A stretch of DNA of 64,000 nt from Zetaproteobacteria bacterium CG06_land_8_20_14_3_00_59_53. Lineage in GTDB: Bacteria > Pseudomonadota > Zetaproteobacteria > Mariprofundales > Mariprofundaceae. Shown in pieces: positions 8,800 to 18,765 of the stretch; the first letter of the stretch is position 1; every line of letters starts with the position of its first letter. The position numbers were made by a program, and so were the translations under genes. The stretch covers positions 123,352 to 187,351 of the forward strand of contig PEWE01000033.1 of assembly GCA_002779605.1 (NCBI GenBank). The letters run 5' to 3'. The notes under the pieces were generated by a model that ran no database searches, was not told the DNA's origin, and saw only the letters and a list, made by a program, of their open reading frames with translations.

Positions 8800-9971
8800 C
8801 GCTGTTCGATGGGGGTATAGGACTGTCCGTGTTTGCCTCGATATATCTGGCTGGGGCGGTAGATGCGATTGTTGCTGAGCTGCTCCTTCCAGTGAGCCAG
8901 CCAGCCGGCCACGCGTGACACGGCGAACACCGGGGTGAACAGATCGGTCGGAATGCCCAGTTTGCGGTACACGATGCCGGAATAGAAATCGACATTCGAA
9001 CACACACCCTTGGCCCCCAGCGTACTCTTGGACAGCTCCTCAACCTGACGGGCGATCTCATAAGTCGGATCCGAACCGATCTTCTCGGTGAGCTGCACAT
9101 ACAGCTTCTGTAGCAGCGTGGCGCGAGGATCTTTGGTTTTATACACGCGATGCCCGAGACCGGCGATCTTCTCTTTCTTCGCCAGCTTGGCATTCAGATA
9201 AGGCTCGACCCTTTCCACCGTACCGATCTCATCCAGCATATACAGCACATCCTCGTTGGCTCCTCCATGCAACGGGCCGGACAGCGTGCCGATGGCAGCA
9301 CTGATCGAGGAATACGGATCGGCCTCGGTGGAAGCCGTGACCAGCGCAGAGAATGTGCTTGCATTCATGGTATGTTCGGCATGCACGATCAGGGCTACGT
9401 CCATGATGCGCTCGGTCAGGGCAAAGGGCTCCTCGCCGGTCAGCATGTAGAAGAAGTTCGCGGCGTGACTGAGATCGTCGCGCGGTGAGATCGGATCGTC
9501 GCCGTGCCGCATGCGGGCATGCGCAGCCACCAGCGTCGGCATCTTGGCGATCAGGTTGATGCACACCTGATTGATGGTGTCTTCATCCAGCCCCCCGGAT
9601 GTGTTTCTCGGATACGGGTAGAACATGCCGAGCGCAGCCACCGTGGCCTGCAGCGAATCCATCGGATGCGCCGATTCGGGAAAGCATTTCATCATATCCC
9701 TGATGCGGAACTTGATGCGGCGGTGATGCCTGAGCTCCTCATCGAAGGCTTTCAACTCATCGGCTGTCGGCAGCCGGCCGTACAGCAGCAGATAGGCGGT
9801 TTCCTCAAAGCTGCTCTTCTCTGCCAGCTCCTCGATGTCGATGCCGCGATATTCCAGATGACCCACCTTGCCATCCACGAAGGAAACACTTGATTCCGCC
9901 ACCGGAATACCGGCCAGCCCGGGGGCATAGCAGGGAATATTTTCGGTTTTGCCTGTGGTGTTTTCTGTCAT
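8796..9971 (-). CDS. gltA: Citrate synthase
   Basis: Condenses oxaloacetate with acetyl-CoA at the entry to the citric acid cycle. The 391-residue chain carries the catalytic histidine region (GPLHGGANEDVLYMLDEIG), the second histidine region (GLGHRVYKTKDPRA) and the catalytic aspartate region (CSNVDFYSGIVYRKLGIP). The N-terminal part (VSFVDGKVGHLEYRGIDIEE) is typical of the shorter citrate synthase / methylcitrate synthase group, so a methylcitrate role cannot be fully excluded. No prpB or prpD neighbours are present, favouring citrate synthase. The start at 9971 was chosen over 10034 because GGAGAG precedes it. Confidence 0.93.
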   Translation of the reverse strand: MTENTTGKTENIPCYAPGLAGIPVAESSVSFVDGKVGHLEYRGIDIEELAEKSSFEETAYLLLYGRLPTADELKAFDEELRHHRRIKFRIRDMMKCFPESAHPMDSLQATVAALGMFYPYPRNTSGGLDEDTINQVCINLIAKMPTLVAAHARMRHGDDPISPRDDLSHAANFFYMLTGEEPFALTERIMDVALIVHAEHTMNASTFSALVTASTEADPYSSISAAIGTLSGPLHGGANEDVLYMLDEIGTVERVEPYLNAKLAKKEKIAGLGHRVYKTKDPRATLLQKLYVQLTEKIGSDPTYEIARQVEELSKSTLGAKGVCSNVDFYSGIVYRKLGIPTDLFTPVFAVSRVAGWLAHWKEQLSNNRIYRPSQIYRGKHGQSYTPIEQR

Positions 9972-10071
9972 CGATGCTCTCCGTAAATCTGCTTCATGCT
10001 CACCGGCTCGGGAACGAGTTGTGCAGGGTAACAAATCAGGCTGCGATGAACAGGCCGGTTTTGCTCTCTAT

Positions 10072-10992
10072 TCAGCCGCCTCGCCCCAGCGGATGCGCTC
10101 CGTTCACCGCTTCATGCAGCCGGACACGCGAGATATGCGTATATATCTCGGTCGTACTGATATTGGCATGCCCGAGCAGCATCTGTACTGCGCGCAGATC
10201 GGCGCCGTGATTCAGCAGATGCGTGGCAAAGGCATGACGCAGGGTATGCGGCGAAGGCAGGCGCGACAGGCCTGCCTGCAACGCATGGATACGCAGTCGC
10301 TGCCAGAAGTTCTGCCTTGTCATGGCATGCCCTCCCCGCCCGGGGAAGAGAAACGGGCTGGCCGACATGGATGCCTGCGTGCGGCGCACTAGCTGCCACC
10401 GGCTCAGCCATTCACCGGCCTCCTCACCGAATGGCACCAGACGCTCCTTGTCCCCCTTGCCGATCACCCGCAGCAACATGGCCTTGTTGTCCAGCTGCGA
10501 CAGTCGCAGACCGACCAGTTCGCTGACCCGAAGGCCGGAGGCATAAAGGATCTCCAGCATGGCACGGTCGCGCAGACCGGGAAGTGTTGTGATGTCGGGA
10601 GCGGCAAGCAGGGCCTCGACCTCCGCCTCACTGAGCATCTTGGGCAAGGGCCTGCGCCGGCGCTGTGCCGGCAGGCGTTTGCACGGATTATCCTGCCGCA
10701 TGTCTTCAACCAGCAGAAAGGAAAACCATGTGTTCAGGGAACTGCGCTTGCGGCGCAATGAAGCATCGGTCAGACCACGGCGTTTCAGTGCCGACAGATA
10801 GGCCAGGATAAGCTCTTCACCGGCGGTAAAAAGATTGCTTCCCTGACGTTCGAGAAAGCCACCGGCATCCTGCAGGTCCGCCATATAGGAGGCCACGGTG
10901 CGTGGCGACCAGCCACGCAGCATAGCCAGCCGGTGTAACAACCCCTCGGCACGTTGCATCTCCTGCGAGACGGATGAATCGGCTTGTGTCAT
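10072..10992 (-). CDS. xerD: Tyrosine recombinase XerD
   Basis: Site-specific recombinase that, with XerC, resolves chromosome dimers at dif. The 306-residue protein has the SAM-like N-terminal DNA-binding domain (LRGWSPRTVASYMADLQD) and the catalytic domain with all expected residues: arginine in ASGLRVSELVGL, lysine in GKGDKERLVP, HTLRHAFATHLL, LGHANISTTEIYTH with the nucleophilic tyrosine. Length and motifs match housekeeping XerD rather than a phage integrase, and no attachment-site duplication is evident. The start at 10992 (MTQADSS) is favoured over the ORF track start. It lies 24 bases downstream of the hybrid kinase gene in the same direction. Confidence 0.92.
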   Translation of the reverse strand: MTQADSSVSQEMQRAEGLLHRLAMLRGWSPRTVASYMADLQDAGGFLERQGSNLFTAGEELILAYLSALKRRGLTDASLRRKRSSLNTWFSFLLVEDMRQDNPCKRLPAQRRRRPLPKMLSEAEVEALLAAPDITTLPGLRDRAMLEILYASGLRVSELVGLRLSQLDNKAMLLRVIGKGDKERLVPFGEEAGEWLSRWQLVRRTQASMSASPFLFPGRGGHAMTRQNFWQRLRIHALQAGLSRLPSPHTLRHAFATHLLNHGADLRAVQMLLGHANISTTEIYTHISRVRLHEAVNGAHPLGRGG

Positions 10993-11016
10993 ATCGCGAT
11001 GGTCAGGCAAAAGTTC

Positions 11017-12576
11017 TCAGTTGTCGAGTTTAAGGCGGATCGCCTGACTCAGATCCACGACGCTGTACGGTTTGATCAACACATCACTGCCGGCCGGTCT
11101 CTGCTGACCCTGCAAGATTTCGGCATGATCGTAACCGGTGGCAAACATCACCCTTGTTTCCGGACGCAACTTCAATATCTGTTCTGCCGTCTGCCAGCCA
11201 TCGAGTACCGGCATCACCACATCCATCAACACAAGATCGATCTCGTCGGCATGTGCCCGGAACAGCTCTGCCGCCATCAGCCCGTCGTCTGCCGAAAGCA
11301 CCTTGTATCCCAGCGAGCGCAGTACCTCGCAGCCGACGGTAAGCACACTGGCATCGTCATCGACATAAAGAATGCACTCACCTTTGCCTAACTTGAGTTC
11401 TGTATCCGGTACAAACGACCTGGGCTGACGCTGCGCTGAATGCCTCGGCAGAAAGATATGAAACGTGCTGCCTTTGCCCGGCTCGCTTTCAACATCCAGA
11501 ACGCCGCCATGCATCTGCACCGCACCGTAGACCATGGAAAGCCCCAGACCGCTGCCGCTACCCACCCCGCGCGTGGTGAAGAAAGGCTCGAACATATGAC
11601 ACATGGTTTCTTCATCCATGCCGCAACCGTTATCGCTCACACTGATGCGCACGAATTCGGATGCAGCCGGATTGCCGTGCTCCTGGAGGAATGAATCATC
11701 GGCAGCAAACAGGACAGTCCGCACACGGATGGATGGATCCGCTACCCCTTCCAGTGCGGCACAGGCATTGCTCACCAGATTCAACAACACCTGCTGTAAC
11801 TGACTTGTATCGCCCTCGATGTACAGTCCGGTCACCATGCCTGTTTCAAACGAAAGGTCGATATGTCGCGGGATTTCCATACGCTCACGGGCCATGAGCT
11901 CGCTGACCATCGCGAGTACGTCGATCGTCTGCATGCGCACCATATCCTTGCGGGCGAAGGCCAGCAGTTGCCGGATCATACCGGCAGCACGAAAAGACAA
12001 TTGCTCGACCCTGTCCAGCTTTGCCCCGGACTTCTCCGCATCCCCGGCGAACACCCTCGCCAGATGCACATTACCGGTGATGCCGGCCAGGATGTTGTTG
12101 AAATCATGGGCGATACCACCTACCAGCGTACCGATCGCCTCCATCTTCTGTGCCTGCCTGAGCTGCTCCTCCACCTGCCTGCGCCTTACCTCCATCTCGG
12201 TGACATCCTGCGACACCCCGAGGATCGCCGGCCTGCCATCCAGCTCGATCAGGGATGCCGCATAACTGGTGTGACGCACGGAACCGTTTTTTTGCAGGAT
12301 TCTGATCGGATAATTGGCAGGAACATCATCGCCGTGCTGCCGGGAAAGCGCTCGTAGGCGCACCTCATCCCGCTCATCCGGATGCAAAATCTCCCAGAAG
12401 TCCATGTTGCACAGCTCTTCAGCGGAGTAGCCGGTCATGGTTTCGGCTGCGGCATTGGCGTAGACGTATCTGGTTCCCTGCAGGATAAACACAGCGGCAT
12501 TGGCAGATTCCACCAGTGCCCGGTAAGGCGGTTTCAACCATGGTGCCTTGCAGTGCTTATTCGAAGCAGCACACAT
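11017..12576 (-). CDS. Hybrid sensor histidine kinase with PAS and receiver domains
   Basis: 519 residues without membrane segments, so probably cytoplasmic. The order is a PAS domain (about 25-140; ANAAAETMTGYSAEELCNM), a phosphoacceptor helix (GGIAHDFNNILAGI), a CA ATPase domain (N box LVSNACAAL, DNGCGM, GSGSGLGLSMVYGAVQMHGG) and a C-terminal receiver (YVDDDASVL, LVLMDVVMPVLDGW, VLIKPYSV). The receiver keeps its aspartate and lysine, so it should accept phosphate. The start at 12576 has a GGGGGA ribosome site. No cognate output regulator is adjacent, and the signal sensed is unknown; PAS suggests redox, oxygen or a small ligand. Confidence 0.9.
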   Translation of the reverse strand: MCAASNKHCKAPWLKPPYRALVESANAAVFILQGTRYVYANAAAETMTGYSAEELCNMDFWEILHPDERDEVRLRALSRQHGDDVPANYPIRILQKNGSVRHTSYAASLIELDGRPAILGVSQDVTEMEVRRRQVEEQLRQAQKMEAIGTLVGGIAHDFNNILAGITGNVHLARVFAGDAEKSGAKLDRVEQLSFRAAGMIRQLLAFARKDMVRMQTIDVLAMVSELMARERMEIPRHIDLSFETGMVTGLYIEGDTSQLQQVLLNLVSNACAALEGVADPSIRVRTVLFAADDSFLQEHGNPAASEFVRISVSDNGCGMDEETMCHMFEPFFTTRGVGSGSGLGLSMVYGAVQMHGGVLDVESEPGKGSTFHIFLPRHSAQRQPRSFVPDTELKLGKGECILYVDDDASVLTVGCEVLRSLGYKVLSADDGLMAAELFRAHADEIDLVLMDVVMPVLDGWQTAEQILKLRPETRVMFATGYDHAEILQGQQRPAGSDVLIKPYSVVDLSQAIRLKLDN

Positions 12577-12740
12577 ACTTCCCCCAAAAAACCTCAACGC
12601 AAAACCGTCATATTCTCAAACAACGGATGCAACAAGGTGTAATTTAGCGGATTGACCACCTGCTCCTCAGAACAGCCCCCCGATGCGTGAAGCATGCCCC
12701 AAGCCGGAAAATGTCACAAGAACCGGGCTTCCCCGCAGCA

Positions 12741-12769
12741 AAAAGGGCGGCGCAATCGCACCTCCCTTT
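12741..12769 (-). terminator. Possible terminator of the fur-ftr1 operon
   Basis: Imperfect GC-rich hairpin with outer arms AAAGGG / CCCTTT, followed on the minus strand by five T, about 36 bases beyond the ftr1 stop. The rest of the 12577-12804 gap shows nothing I recognise. Confidence 0.45.
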
Positions 12770-12804
12770 CATTTCCCCCCGTTCAGCATTCCCCTTCTAC
12801 CGGA

Positions 12805-13644
12805 TCATACCACTGCATGCACGCCCCGTGCTGGTTGCACGGAAGACGAACGCAAGCGCTGGTTCAGCACAGCCATCCCCAGCAGGGCTACCGCGAACAC
12901 AACCACCTGCATGCCGCTCGGCTGATCGCTATATCCGATCATCACATGCAGAATCTCTCCCATCACGCCGGATTGCGGCAACCAGGCCGAGCTGTTCCAG
13001 AGTGGATCGACAATCGGTGGAAGCACATCGATCATCACCAGATTTTCCACCGCCTGCGATGCCATGCCTGCAGCCACCACGATCAACAACCAACCGATGA
13101 CAGCGAACAGATGACGCAACGGGATGCGAACCAGACCGCGGTAGATCAGATAAGCGGTGATCACGCCGAGCACAATCCCCATACCGGCACCGGTCAGCAC
13201 CGAAGCCCCGTCCTGCTGCACGGTCTGCGCTGCCCCGAACAGGAAAAACACGGCCTCACCGCCTTCGCGCAGCACAGCTGCAGCAGCCACCACCGCCAGG
13301 GCCATGCGCGGAGCGTCGCCATCGGCAACCTGCTGCCCGACGCGTTTCATCTTTTCCGCCATTTCCCGGCCGTGCTTGCTCATCCACACCACCGTCCAGG
13401 CGATCAGCAGCGAAGCAATGCAGAGCACTACAGCATTGAACAGGAATTCACCGTTTCCGTTGACCGAGCTTTCGATCTCCTCCATAAAACCTGCAAACAG
13501 CAGTGCCCCAACCACACCCGCGCCCATGCCAGCGGAAATCCATCGGCGGCTTGTCTGCAAACCTTTGGTGGCTGCGAACAACACGCCCAGCACCAGTGCC
13601 ATTTCAAGCATTTCGCGGAAGACGATAATCAATGCAGAAGTCAT
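12805..13644 (-). CDS. FTR1-family high-affinity iron permease
   Basis: Inner-membrane iron transporter, 279 residues with about seven hydrophobic segments. Both iron-binding REXXE motifs of the family are present: REMLE near residue 10 and REGGE in the middle. Relatives work with a periplasmic iron-binding or ferroxidase partner (EfeO/EfeB or P19-type); no such gene is nearby, so the partner must be elsewhere or absent. It sits 12 bases behind fur and is almost certainly cotranscribed with it, so iron should control it through the Fur box at 14050. Confidence 0.92.
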   Translation of the reverse strand: MTSALIIVFREMLEMALVLGVLFAATKGLQTSRRWISAGMGAGVVGALLFAGFMEEIESSVNGNGEFLFNAVVLCIASLLIAWTVVWMSKHGREMAEKMKRVGQQVADGDAPRMALAVVAAAAVLREGGEAVFFLFGAAQTVQQDGASVLTGAGMGIVLGVITAYLIYRGLVRIPLRHLFAVIGWLLIVVAAGMASQAVENLVMIDVLPPIVDPLWNSSAWLPQSGVMGEILHVMIGYSDQPSGMQVVVFAVALLGMAVLNQRLRSSSVQPARGVHAVV

Positions 13645-13656
13645 ATAATCTCTCTT

Positions 13657-14043
13657 TTACTTTTTTACGCCTGTGCATGCGGCACAGCGTCCGAACAAGA
13701 CCAGCTGGTGGCCGGTCAACTCAAAACCCTTTTCCTGCGCAGCTGCTTCCTGCAACGCCTCGATCTTATGATGGGAGAATTCCTCGATGCTGCCGCATTC
13801 AACACAGACCATATGATCGTGATGCGATTTATCCGCCCGCTCGTAACGCTTGCGGTCGGCCAGCTGCACACTGCTGATCAGTCCGGCCTCATCGAGTGCG
13901 GTCAGGCCCCGGTAAACGGTGGCGATACCGACCGGCTGGCCGCGATCAGACAGTTCGCGGTTCACCTCTTCGGCATCCCAGTGACGGTTGCTGGTGTTGA
14001 TAAGATCCAGAATGGCCTGGCGTTGGGTGGTCAGTCGCTGCAT
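13657..14043 (-). CDS. fur: Ferric uptake regulator Fur
   Basis: Iron-responsive repressor of 128 residues. The winged-helix part contains TTQRQAILDLINTSNRHWDA and GIATVYRGLTALDEAGLI. The metal-binding part has HHDHMVCVECGS and a second CxxC (FGRCAAC), the structural zinc cysteines. The start at 14043 (MQRLTTQRQ) gives the normal Fur length; the ORF track start adds residues encoded by the operator itself. A Fur box sits only six bases upstream of this ATG and there is no Shine-Dalgarno, so translation may be leaderless or begin slightly upstream. It is in an operon with ftr1. Confidence 0.9.
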   Translation of the reverse strand: MQRLTTQRQAILDLINTSNRHWDAEEVNRELSDRGQPVGIATVYRGLTALDEAGLISSVQLADRKRYERADKSHHDHMVCVECGSIEEFSHHKIEALQEAAAQEKGFELTGHQLVLFGRCAACTGVKK

Positions 14044-14049
14044 GGGTGG

Positions 14050-14068
14050 AATGATAACCATTATCATT
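14050..14068 (-). promoter_or_regulatory. Fur box upstream of fur-ftr1
   Basis: AATGATAATGGTTATCATT (minus strand) is a perfect 8-3-8 inverted repeat that closely matches the Fur consensus (GATAATGATAATCATTATC). Its position just before the fur start implies autoregulation and iron control of ftr1. The divergent queD gene starts about 80 bases away and could also be affected. Confidence 0.88.
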
Positions 14069-14150
14069 ACCACCTGCAACCCGCATATCGCTCTTTCATT
14101 CAACATCACATTCCCTTTGTTCGCAGCGCTGGACACGCTAACCTTCGCAC

Positions 14151-14525
14151 ATGCATTCCTATGAACTGATGATCGAAACCGATTTCGCCGCGGCCCACAG
14201 CCTGCGCCATTACCCCGGCGACTGCGCCCGACTGCACGGACACAACTGGCGGGTGGAGCTTTATGTAAGTTGCGAAGCGCTGGACGACATCGGTCTTGCT
14301 GTGGACTACAAGGTACTCAAGCGCGAACTGAAGGCTGCCCTGGCCGACTGGGATCATTACAATCTGAATGATGTCCCTCCTTTCGACAGCATCAATCCAT
14401 CGAGTGAAAATGTCGCGCGTGTACTCTATGAACGCATGGCCGCCCGCCTGGATGATGGCCGCCTGCATGTATCCCGCATCGCCATCGGCGAAACCTGTAC
14501 GGCCAAGGTGATCTACCGTCCCTGA
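14151..14525 (+). CDS. queD: 6-carboxy-5,6,7,8-tetrahydropterin synthase (QueD)
   Basis: Converts dihydroneopterin triphosphate to 6-carboxytetrahydropterin in the queuosine/7-deazaguanine pathway. The 124-residue protein carries zinc histidines at H16 (DFAAAHSLRH), H29 and H31. The motif C25-ARL-HGH gives the CxxxHGH signature that marks QueD rather than eukaryotic-type pyruvoyltetrahydropterin synthase. The C-terminal IAIGETCTAKVIYRP with its glutamate is also typical. The gene is divergent from fur. No other queuosine genes are in the window. Confidence 0.9.
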   Translation: MHSYELMIETDFAAAHSLRHYPGDCARLHGHNWRVELYVSCEALDDIGLAVDYKVLKRELKAALADWDHYNLNDVPPFDSINPSSENVARVLYERMAARLDDGRLHVSRIAIGETCTAKVIYRP

Positions 14526-14549
14526 GTTTGAGCGGAGAATCGGCACGAT

Positions 14550-14879
14550 ATGAGCAACAACAAGATATATAGAATCCAGTTCATCAATCAGAACAAGGTG
14601 TACGAGGTCTATGCGAAAAGCGTCGGCCCGTCCGGCATCATGGGATTCATCGAGATCGGCGAACTGGTGTTCGGTGAAAAGTCGGCACTGCTGGTGGATC
14701 CGGGTGAAGAAAGCCTGAAAACCGAATTCGCCGGCGTCAGCCGGAGTTATGTGCCGATGCACTGCGTGATCCGCATCGACGAAGTGCAGCAGCAGGGTCG
14801 GGCAAAAATCATGCAGAGCGACGGCGAACAGAAAATCCGCCATTTCCCTGCGCCGCTCATCGTGCCCCCCCAAACCTGA
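14550..14879 (+). CDS. DUF1820 family protein
   Basis: 109-residue soluble protein with the N-terminal IYRIQFINQNKVYEVYAKSV and GIMGFIEIGELVFGE blocks that mark DUF1820. The family is widespread in proteobacteria and has no established function. It lies 25 bases after queD in the same direction and may be cotranscribed. Its basic, beta-rich N-terminus followed by a proline-ended tail shows no catalytic motif. Confidence 0.8.
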   Translation: MSNNKIYRIQFINQNKVYEVYAKSVGPSGIMGFIEIGELVFGEKSALLVDPGEESLKTEFAGVSRSYVPMHCVIRIDEVQQQGRAKIMQSDGEQKIRHFPAPLIVPPQT

Positions 14880-15001
14880 ATCATCATCTTAAGCAATGGG
14901 CATAGCATTCGACGAATACAGGGAAAATCAATATTTCGGCTTGCAATCGCCCCCTGTTTTCCGTCACACTCACGTCATGCATCAGGGAATGAGAGGTAAT
15001 C

Positions 15002-15793
15002 ATGGACTATCTTGACGATGACGAGTTTAACCCGCGCCCTGCCCCCGAGCGCCCGAGCCCGATCACCATCGTTGCAATGCTGGCAGGCGCCGGAGCGGCT
15101 GTATTGTTGCTGTGGATGAATATGGGCCTTTCCTCAAGGGTGGATAGTCTGGAGCAAAGCATCAACGACCTGACGGCATCGGTCAGCGACCAGAAACAGT
15201 CCAAGGATCTGGCCAATAAAGTGGCGGATCTCACCAATCAACTGGACAGCGTCACGCAGGCCCTGGCCAATCATCTGAAGTCGCAGTCCATGAACAACAC
15301 CGAATCCTCACGCGGTGGCTTGTCGATGAATCATAGCCTCCCGCAAGCTACGATTCCTTCGCGCGTCATCACGCCTAGCCAAACCGCCCCTCGCCTCCCT
15401 ATTCAACCGATTCCGGGCGCCAATGCCCCCGCTCAGAATTATGACAACTACAACAGCGCGCCTGCGCAGAGTTACGGTTCCTATAACAACGGCTCCCTGC
15501 CTGCGCCGATCAGCCGGGTGGATATCGCTCCGGTGCAGCAGCCCATCCAGTCGAGCGGCGGATGGGTGGTGAATATCACCTCGGTCAGCGATCAGGAATC
15601 CGCCTATCAGGAAGTGAACCGCCTGCGTTCGATGGGGATCAATGCGGAAAGCGCCCATGCCGTGTCCAACGGTCGCACTTGGTACCGCATCCGCATCCCC
15701 GGCTTCAACAGCCATGACGAAGCCGTGCGCGCACGTCCGGGGCTTGAGTCCAGGCTCGGCATTCGCGACACCTGGGTCGGTCAGCGCGATTAG
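15002..15793 (+). CDS. SPOR-domain membrane protein
   Basis: 263 residues. An acidic cytoplasmic N-terminus is followed by one membrane helix (about 23-40; ITIVAMLAGAGAAVLLLWMN), then a heptad-like coiled-coil stretch (about 45-95; SRVDSLEQSINDLTASVSDQ). Next comes a low-complexity Pro/Asn/Tyr/Gln linker, and the C-terminal SPOR domain (WVVNITSVSDQESAYQEVNR, TWYRIRIPGFNSHDEAVRA). SPOR domains bind denuded peptidoglycan at the division site, so a cell-division or cell-envelope role is likely. GAGAGG precedes the start. A strong terminator follows. Confidence 0.85.
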   Translation: MDYLDDDEFNPRPAPERPSPITIVAMLAGAGAAVLLLWMNMGLSSRVDSLEQSINDLTASVSDQKQSKDLANKVADLTNQLDSVTQALANHLKSQSMNNTESSRGGLSMNHSLPQATIPSRVITPSQTAPRLPIQPIPGANAPAQNYDNYNSAPAQSYGSYNNGSLPAPISRVDIAPVQQPIQSSGGWVVNITSVSDQESAYQEVNRLRSMGINAESAHAVSNGRTWYRIRIPGFNSHDEAVRARPGLESRLGIRDTWVGQRD

Positions 15794-15827
15794 TCGCTCA
15801 ATCATTCCGGCATTCGTTTGACAATGC

Positions 15828-15856
15828 GGGACGGTATTCCTACCGTCCCTCTTTTG
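15828..15856 (+). terminator. Intrinsic terminator after the SPOR-domain gene
   Basis: Perfect 9-base arms GGGACGGTA / TACCGTCCC around TTCC, followed by TCTTTTGTTT on the plus strand, 34 bases after the stop. Confidence 0.9.
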
Positions 15857-15897
15857 TTTGAATCACATTAACAATCAGAACAGCAAGAGAGATATCC

Positions 15898-17195
<1,298 letters not shown>

Positions 17196-17199
<4 letters not shown>

Positions 17200-17552
17200 G
17201 CCTGCTGAACGACATCACCTTCAACGAGGCAGGCCTTGTTCCGGCCATCGCGCAGGATGCCAGCTCCGGGCGCGTGCTGATGATGGCCTGGATGAACGAG
17301 GAAGCCGTGCGTCAGACCATGGACACCGGCTTTGCCCACTACTACAGCCGCTCGCGGCAGAAGCAGTGGATGAAGGGTGAATCCAGCGGCCATGTGCAGA
17401 AGGTCGTGAACATGTATCTGGATTGCGATGGCGACACGCTGCTGCTGTCCATCGAGCAGACGGGACCGGCGTGCCACACCAACCGCGAGTCCTGCTTCTA
17501 CCGGCATCGGCAGGGTGACAACTGGGTCGTGATCGAGGACCCTCTGGAGTAA
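17196..17552 (+). CDS. hisI: Phosphoribosyl-AMP cyclohydrolase
   Basis: Third step of histidine synthesis, opening the adenine ring of PR-AMP. 118 residues with [38 protein letters not shown] and the metal site [20 protein letters not shown], which has the zinc and magnesium ligands. It is a stand-alone enzyme rather than a HisIE fusion; hisE follows two bases after its stop. Confidence 0.95.
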
Positions 17553-17554
17553 TC

Positions 17555-17872
17555 ATGAACGATATCCTGAAAGAACTGACCGCCATCCTCGAGGCGCGCA
17601 AGAGCGAATCCGCCGACAAATCCTATGTTTCCTCACTGTATGCCAAGGGACTGGACAAGATTCTGGAAAAGGTCGGCGAGGAAGCCGTTGAGACCATCAT
17701 CGCCGCCAAAAACGGCGATAAGGAACATCTCGTTTACGAAACCGCCGACCTGTGGTTCCACAGCATGGTGATGCTTGCCCATCAGGGCCTGTCCGCCGAC
17801 GATGTACTCAATGAACTGGCGCGCAGATTCGGCGTTTCCGGTCACGACGAGAAGGCATCCCGGACCAAATAG
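17555..17872 (+). CDS. hisE: Phosphoribosyl-ATP pyrophosphatase
   Basis: Second step of histidine synthesis. The 105-residue all-helical MazG-like protein has the signature [20 protein letters not shown] with its metal-binding glutamates, and the downstream [18 protein letters not shown] helix. Partner of hisI immediately upstream; hisA and hisF lie about 4.3 kb downstream. Confidence 0.95.
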   Translation: MNDILKELTAILEARKSESADKSYVSSLYAKGLDKILEKVGEEAVETIIAAKNGDKEHLVYETADLWFHSMVMLAHQGLSADDVLNELARRFGVSGHDEKASRTK

Positions 17873-17893
17873 GCCGGCCTCCCCCACCGGGCT

Positions 17894-18376
17894 ATGAACA
17901 TTGATAAACAGGAAATCCTGACGCTGATCATCGATCGGCTGCGTGCCGATTTGAAGGTCTGCGAACAGGCCGTGGCCGTAGCTCGCGATACGGCCACGCA
18001 CAAGGATGCACAAGGCTCCAGCCGCTATGAAACCATGGGGCTCGAAGCCTCCTATCTGGCGCAGGGTCAGGGAGTCCGCCTGCTGGAAGTCGAGCGTGCA
18101 CTGGCCTGGTTCTCGCAACAGAAACTCACTGAACCGGGCGGCATCATACGCCTCTGCTCACTGGTATCCCTGCTGGATGAACAGGGACATGAGCAGCTTG
18201 TATGGCTCGCAGCCGATGCCGGAGGCATGAAAATCGAGTACGGAGAGCACAGCATCACCGTCATCACCTCGAAGTCGCCTTTGGGCAAGGCGCTGGTCGG
18301 CAAACATGCAGGCGACAGCTTTGAGATCAGCATTGCCGGTAAACAGCGCTGCTACGAGATCGGTGAAGCCTGGTGA
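17894..18376 (+). CDS. GreA/GreB-like transcription factor
   Basis: 160 residues. The N-terminal half is helical (ILTLIIDRLRADLKVCEQAV) and may form a coiled coil. The C-terminal half ends with ITSKSPLGKALVGKHAGDSF, the hallmark of the FKBP-like Gre domain that binds RNA polymerase. True GreA has two acidic residues at the coiled-coil tip; here the equivalent loop (THKDAQGSSRYET) has acidic residues but is diverged. This is probably a Gre paralogue of the kind found beside GreA/GreB in other proteobacteria. It overlaps the next gene by four bases. Confidence 0.75.
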   Translation: MNIDKQEILTLIIDRLRADLKVCEQAVAVARDTATHKDAQGSSRYETMGLEASYLAQGQGVRLLEVERALAWFSQQKLTEPGGIIRLCSLVSLLDEQGHEQLVWLAADAGGMKIEYGEHSITVITSKSPLGKALVGKHAGDSFEISIAGKQRCYEIGEAW

Positions 18377-18669
18377 GTGAGGAACAGCCCACCTGGTTTC
18401 TTTATATGGTCCGTTGTCGTGACGGGCGGCTGTATACCGGCATCAGCACCGATGTGGAACGACGATTCACCGAGCATACAACCGGCAGGGGCTCGAAATT
18501 CCTGCGCGGCAAGGCTCCGCTGGAGCTTGTCTTCCAGCAGCCCGCCGGCTCGCATTCCGATGCCCTGAAGGCCGAGATTGCGATCAAACGCATGAGCAAA
18601 GCAAGCAAGGAAAAACTCATTGCCTCGGGATGTTTGCCTCCACCCATAAGCAACGATGATAAACCATAG
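18373..18669 (+). CDS. GIY-YIG nuclease-like protein (UPF0213/YhbQ family)
   Basis: 98 residues with the compact GIY-YIG fold: WFLYMVRCRDGRLYTGISTD (the GIY and YIG tyrosine elements in variant form), RRFTEHTTGRGSKFLRG with the catalytic arginine, and a conserved glutamate in DALKAEIAIKRMSKASKEKL. The family is thought to act on DNA in repair but is little studied. The start is a GTG (18373) overlapping the Gre-like stop, indicating coupling. Confidence 0.88.
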   Translation: MSEEQPTWFLYMVRCRDGRLYTGISTDVERRFTEHTTGRGSKFLRGKAPLELVFQQPAGSHSDALKAEIAIKRMSKASKEKLIASGCLPPPISNDDKP

Positions 18670-18765
18670 ATAGGGCTTCACGCACCATTCAGATGCTTTG
18701 GGGCAGCCTGCAATTGCTGTACCATCAGAGACACGATTCAAGCGCCGACCCAGGGAGTCCATACC

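Noticed and set aside
10072-10992. XerD as a sign of an integrated mobile element
   Set aside because: Length and motifs match housekeeping XerD, and flanking genes are ordinary; no repeats or phage genes.
12694-14169. 491-residue plus-strand ORF across ftr1 and fur
   Set aside because: Antisense to two well-supported genes; composition (His, Gln, Arg rich) is typical of a shadow frame.
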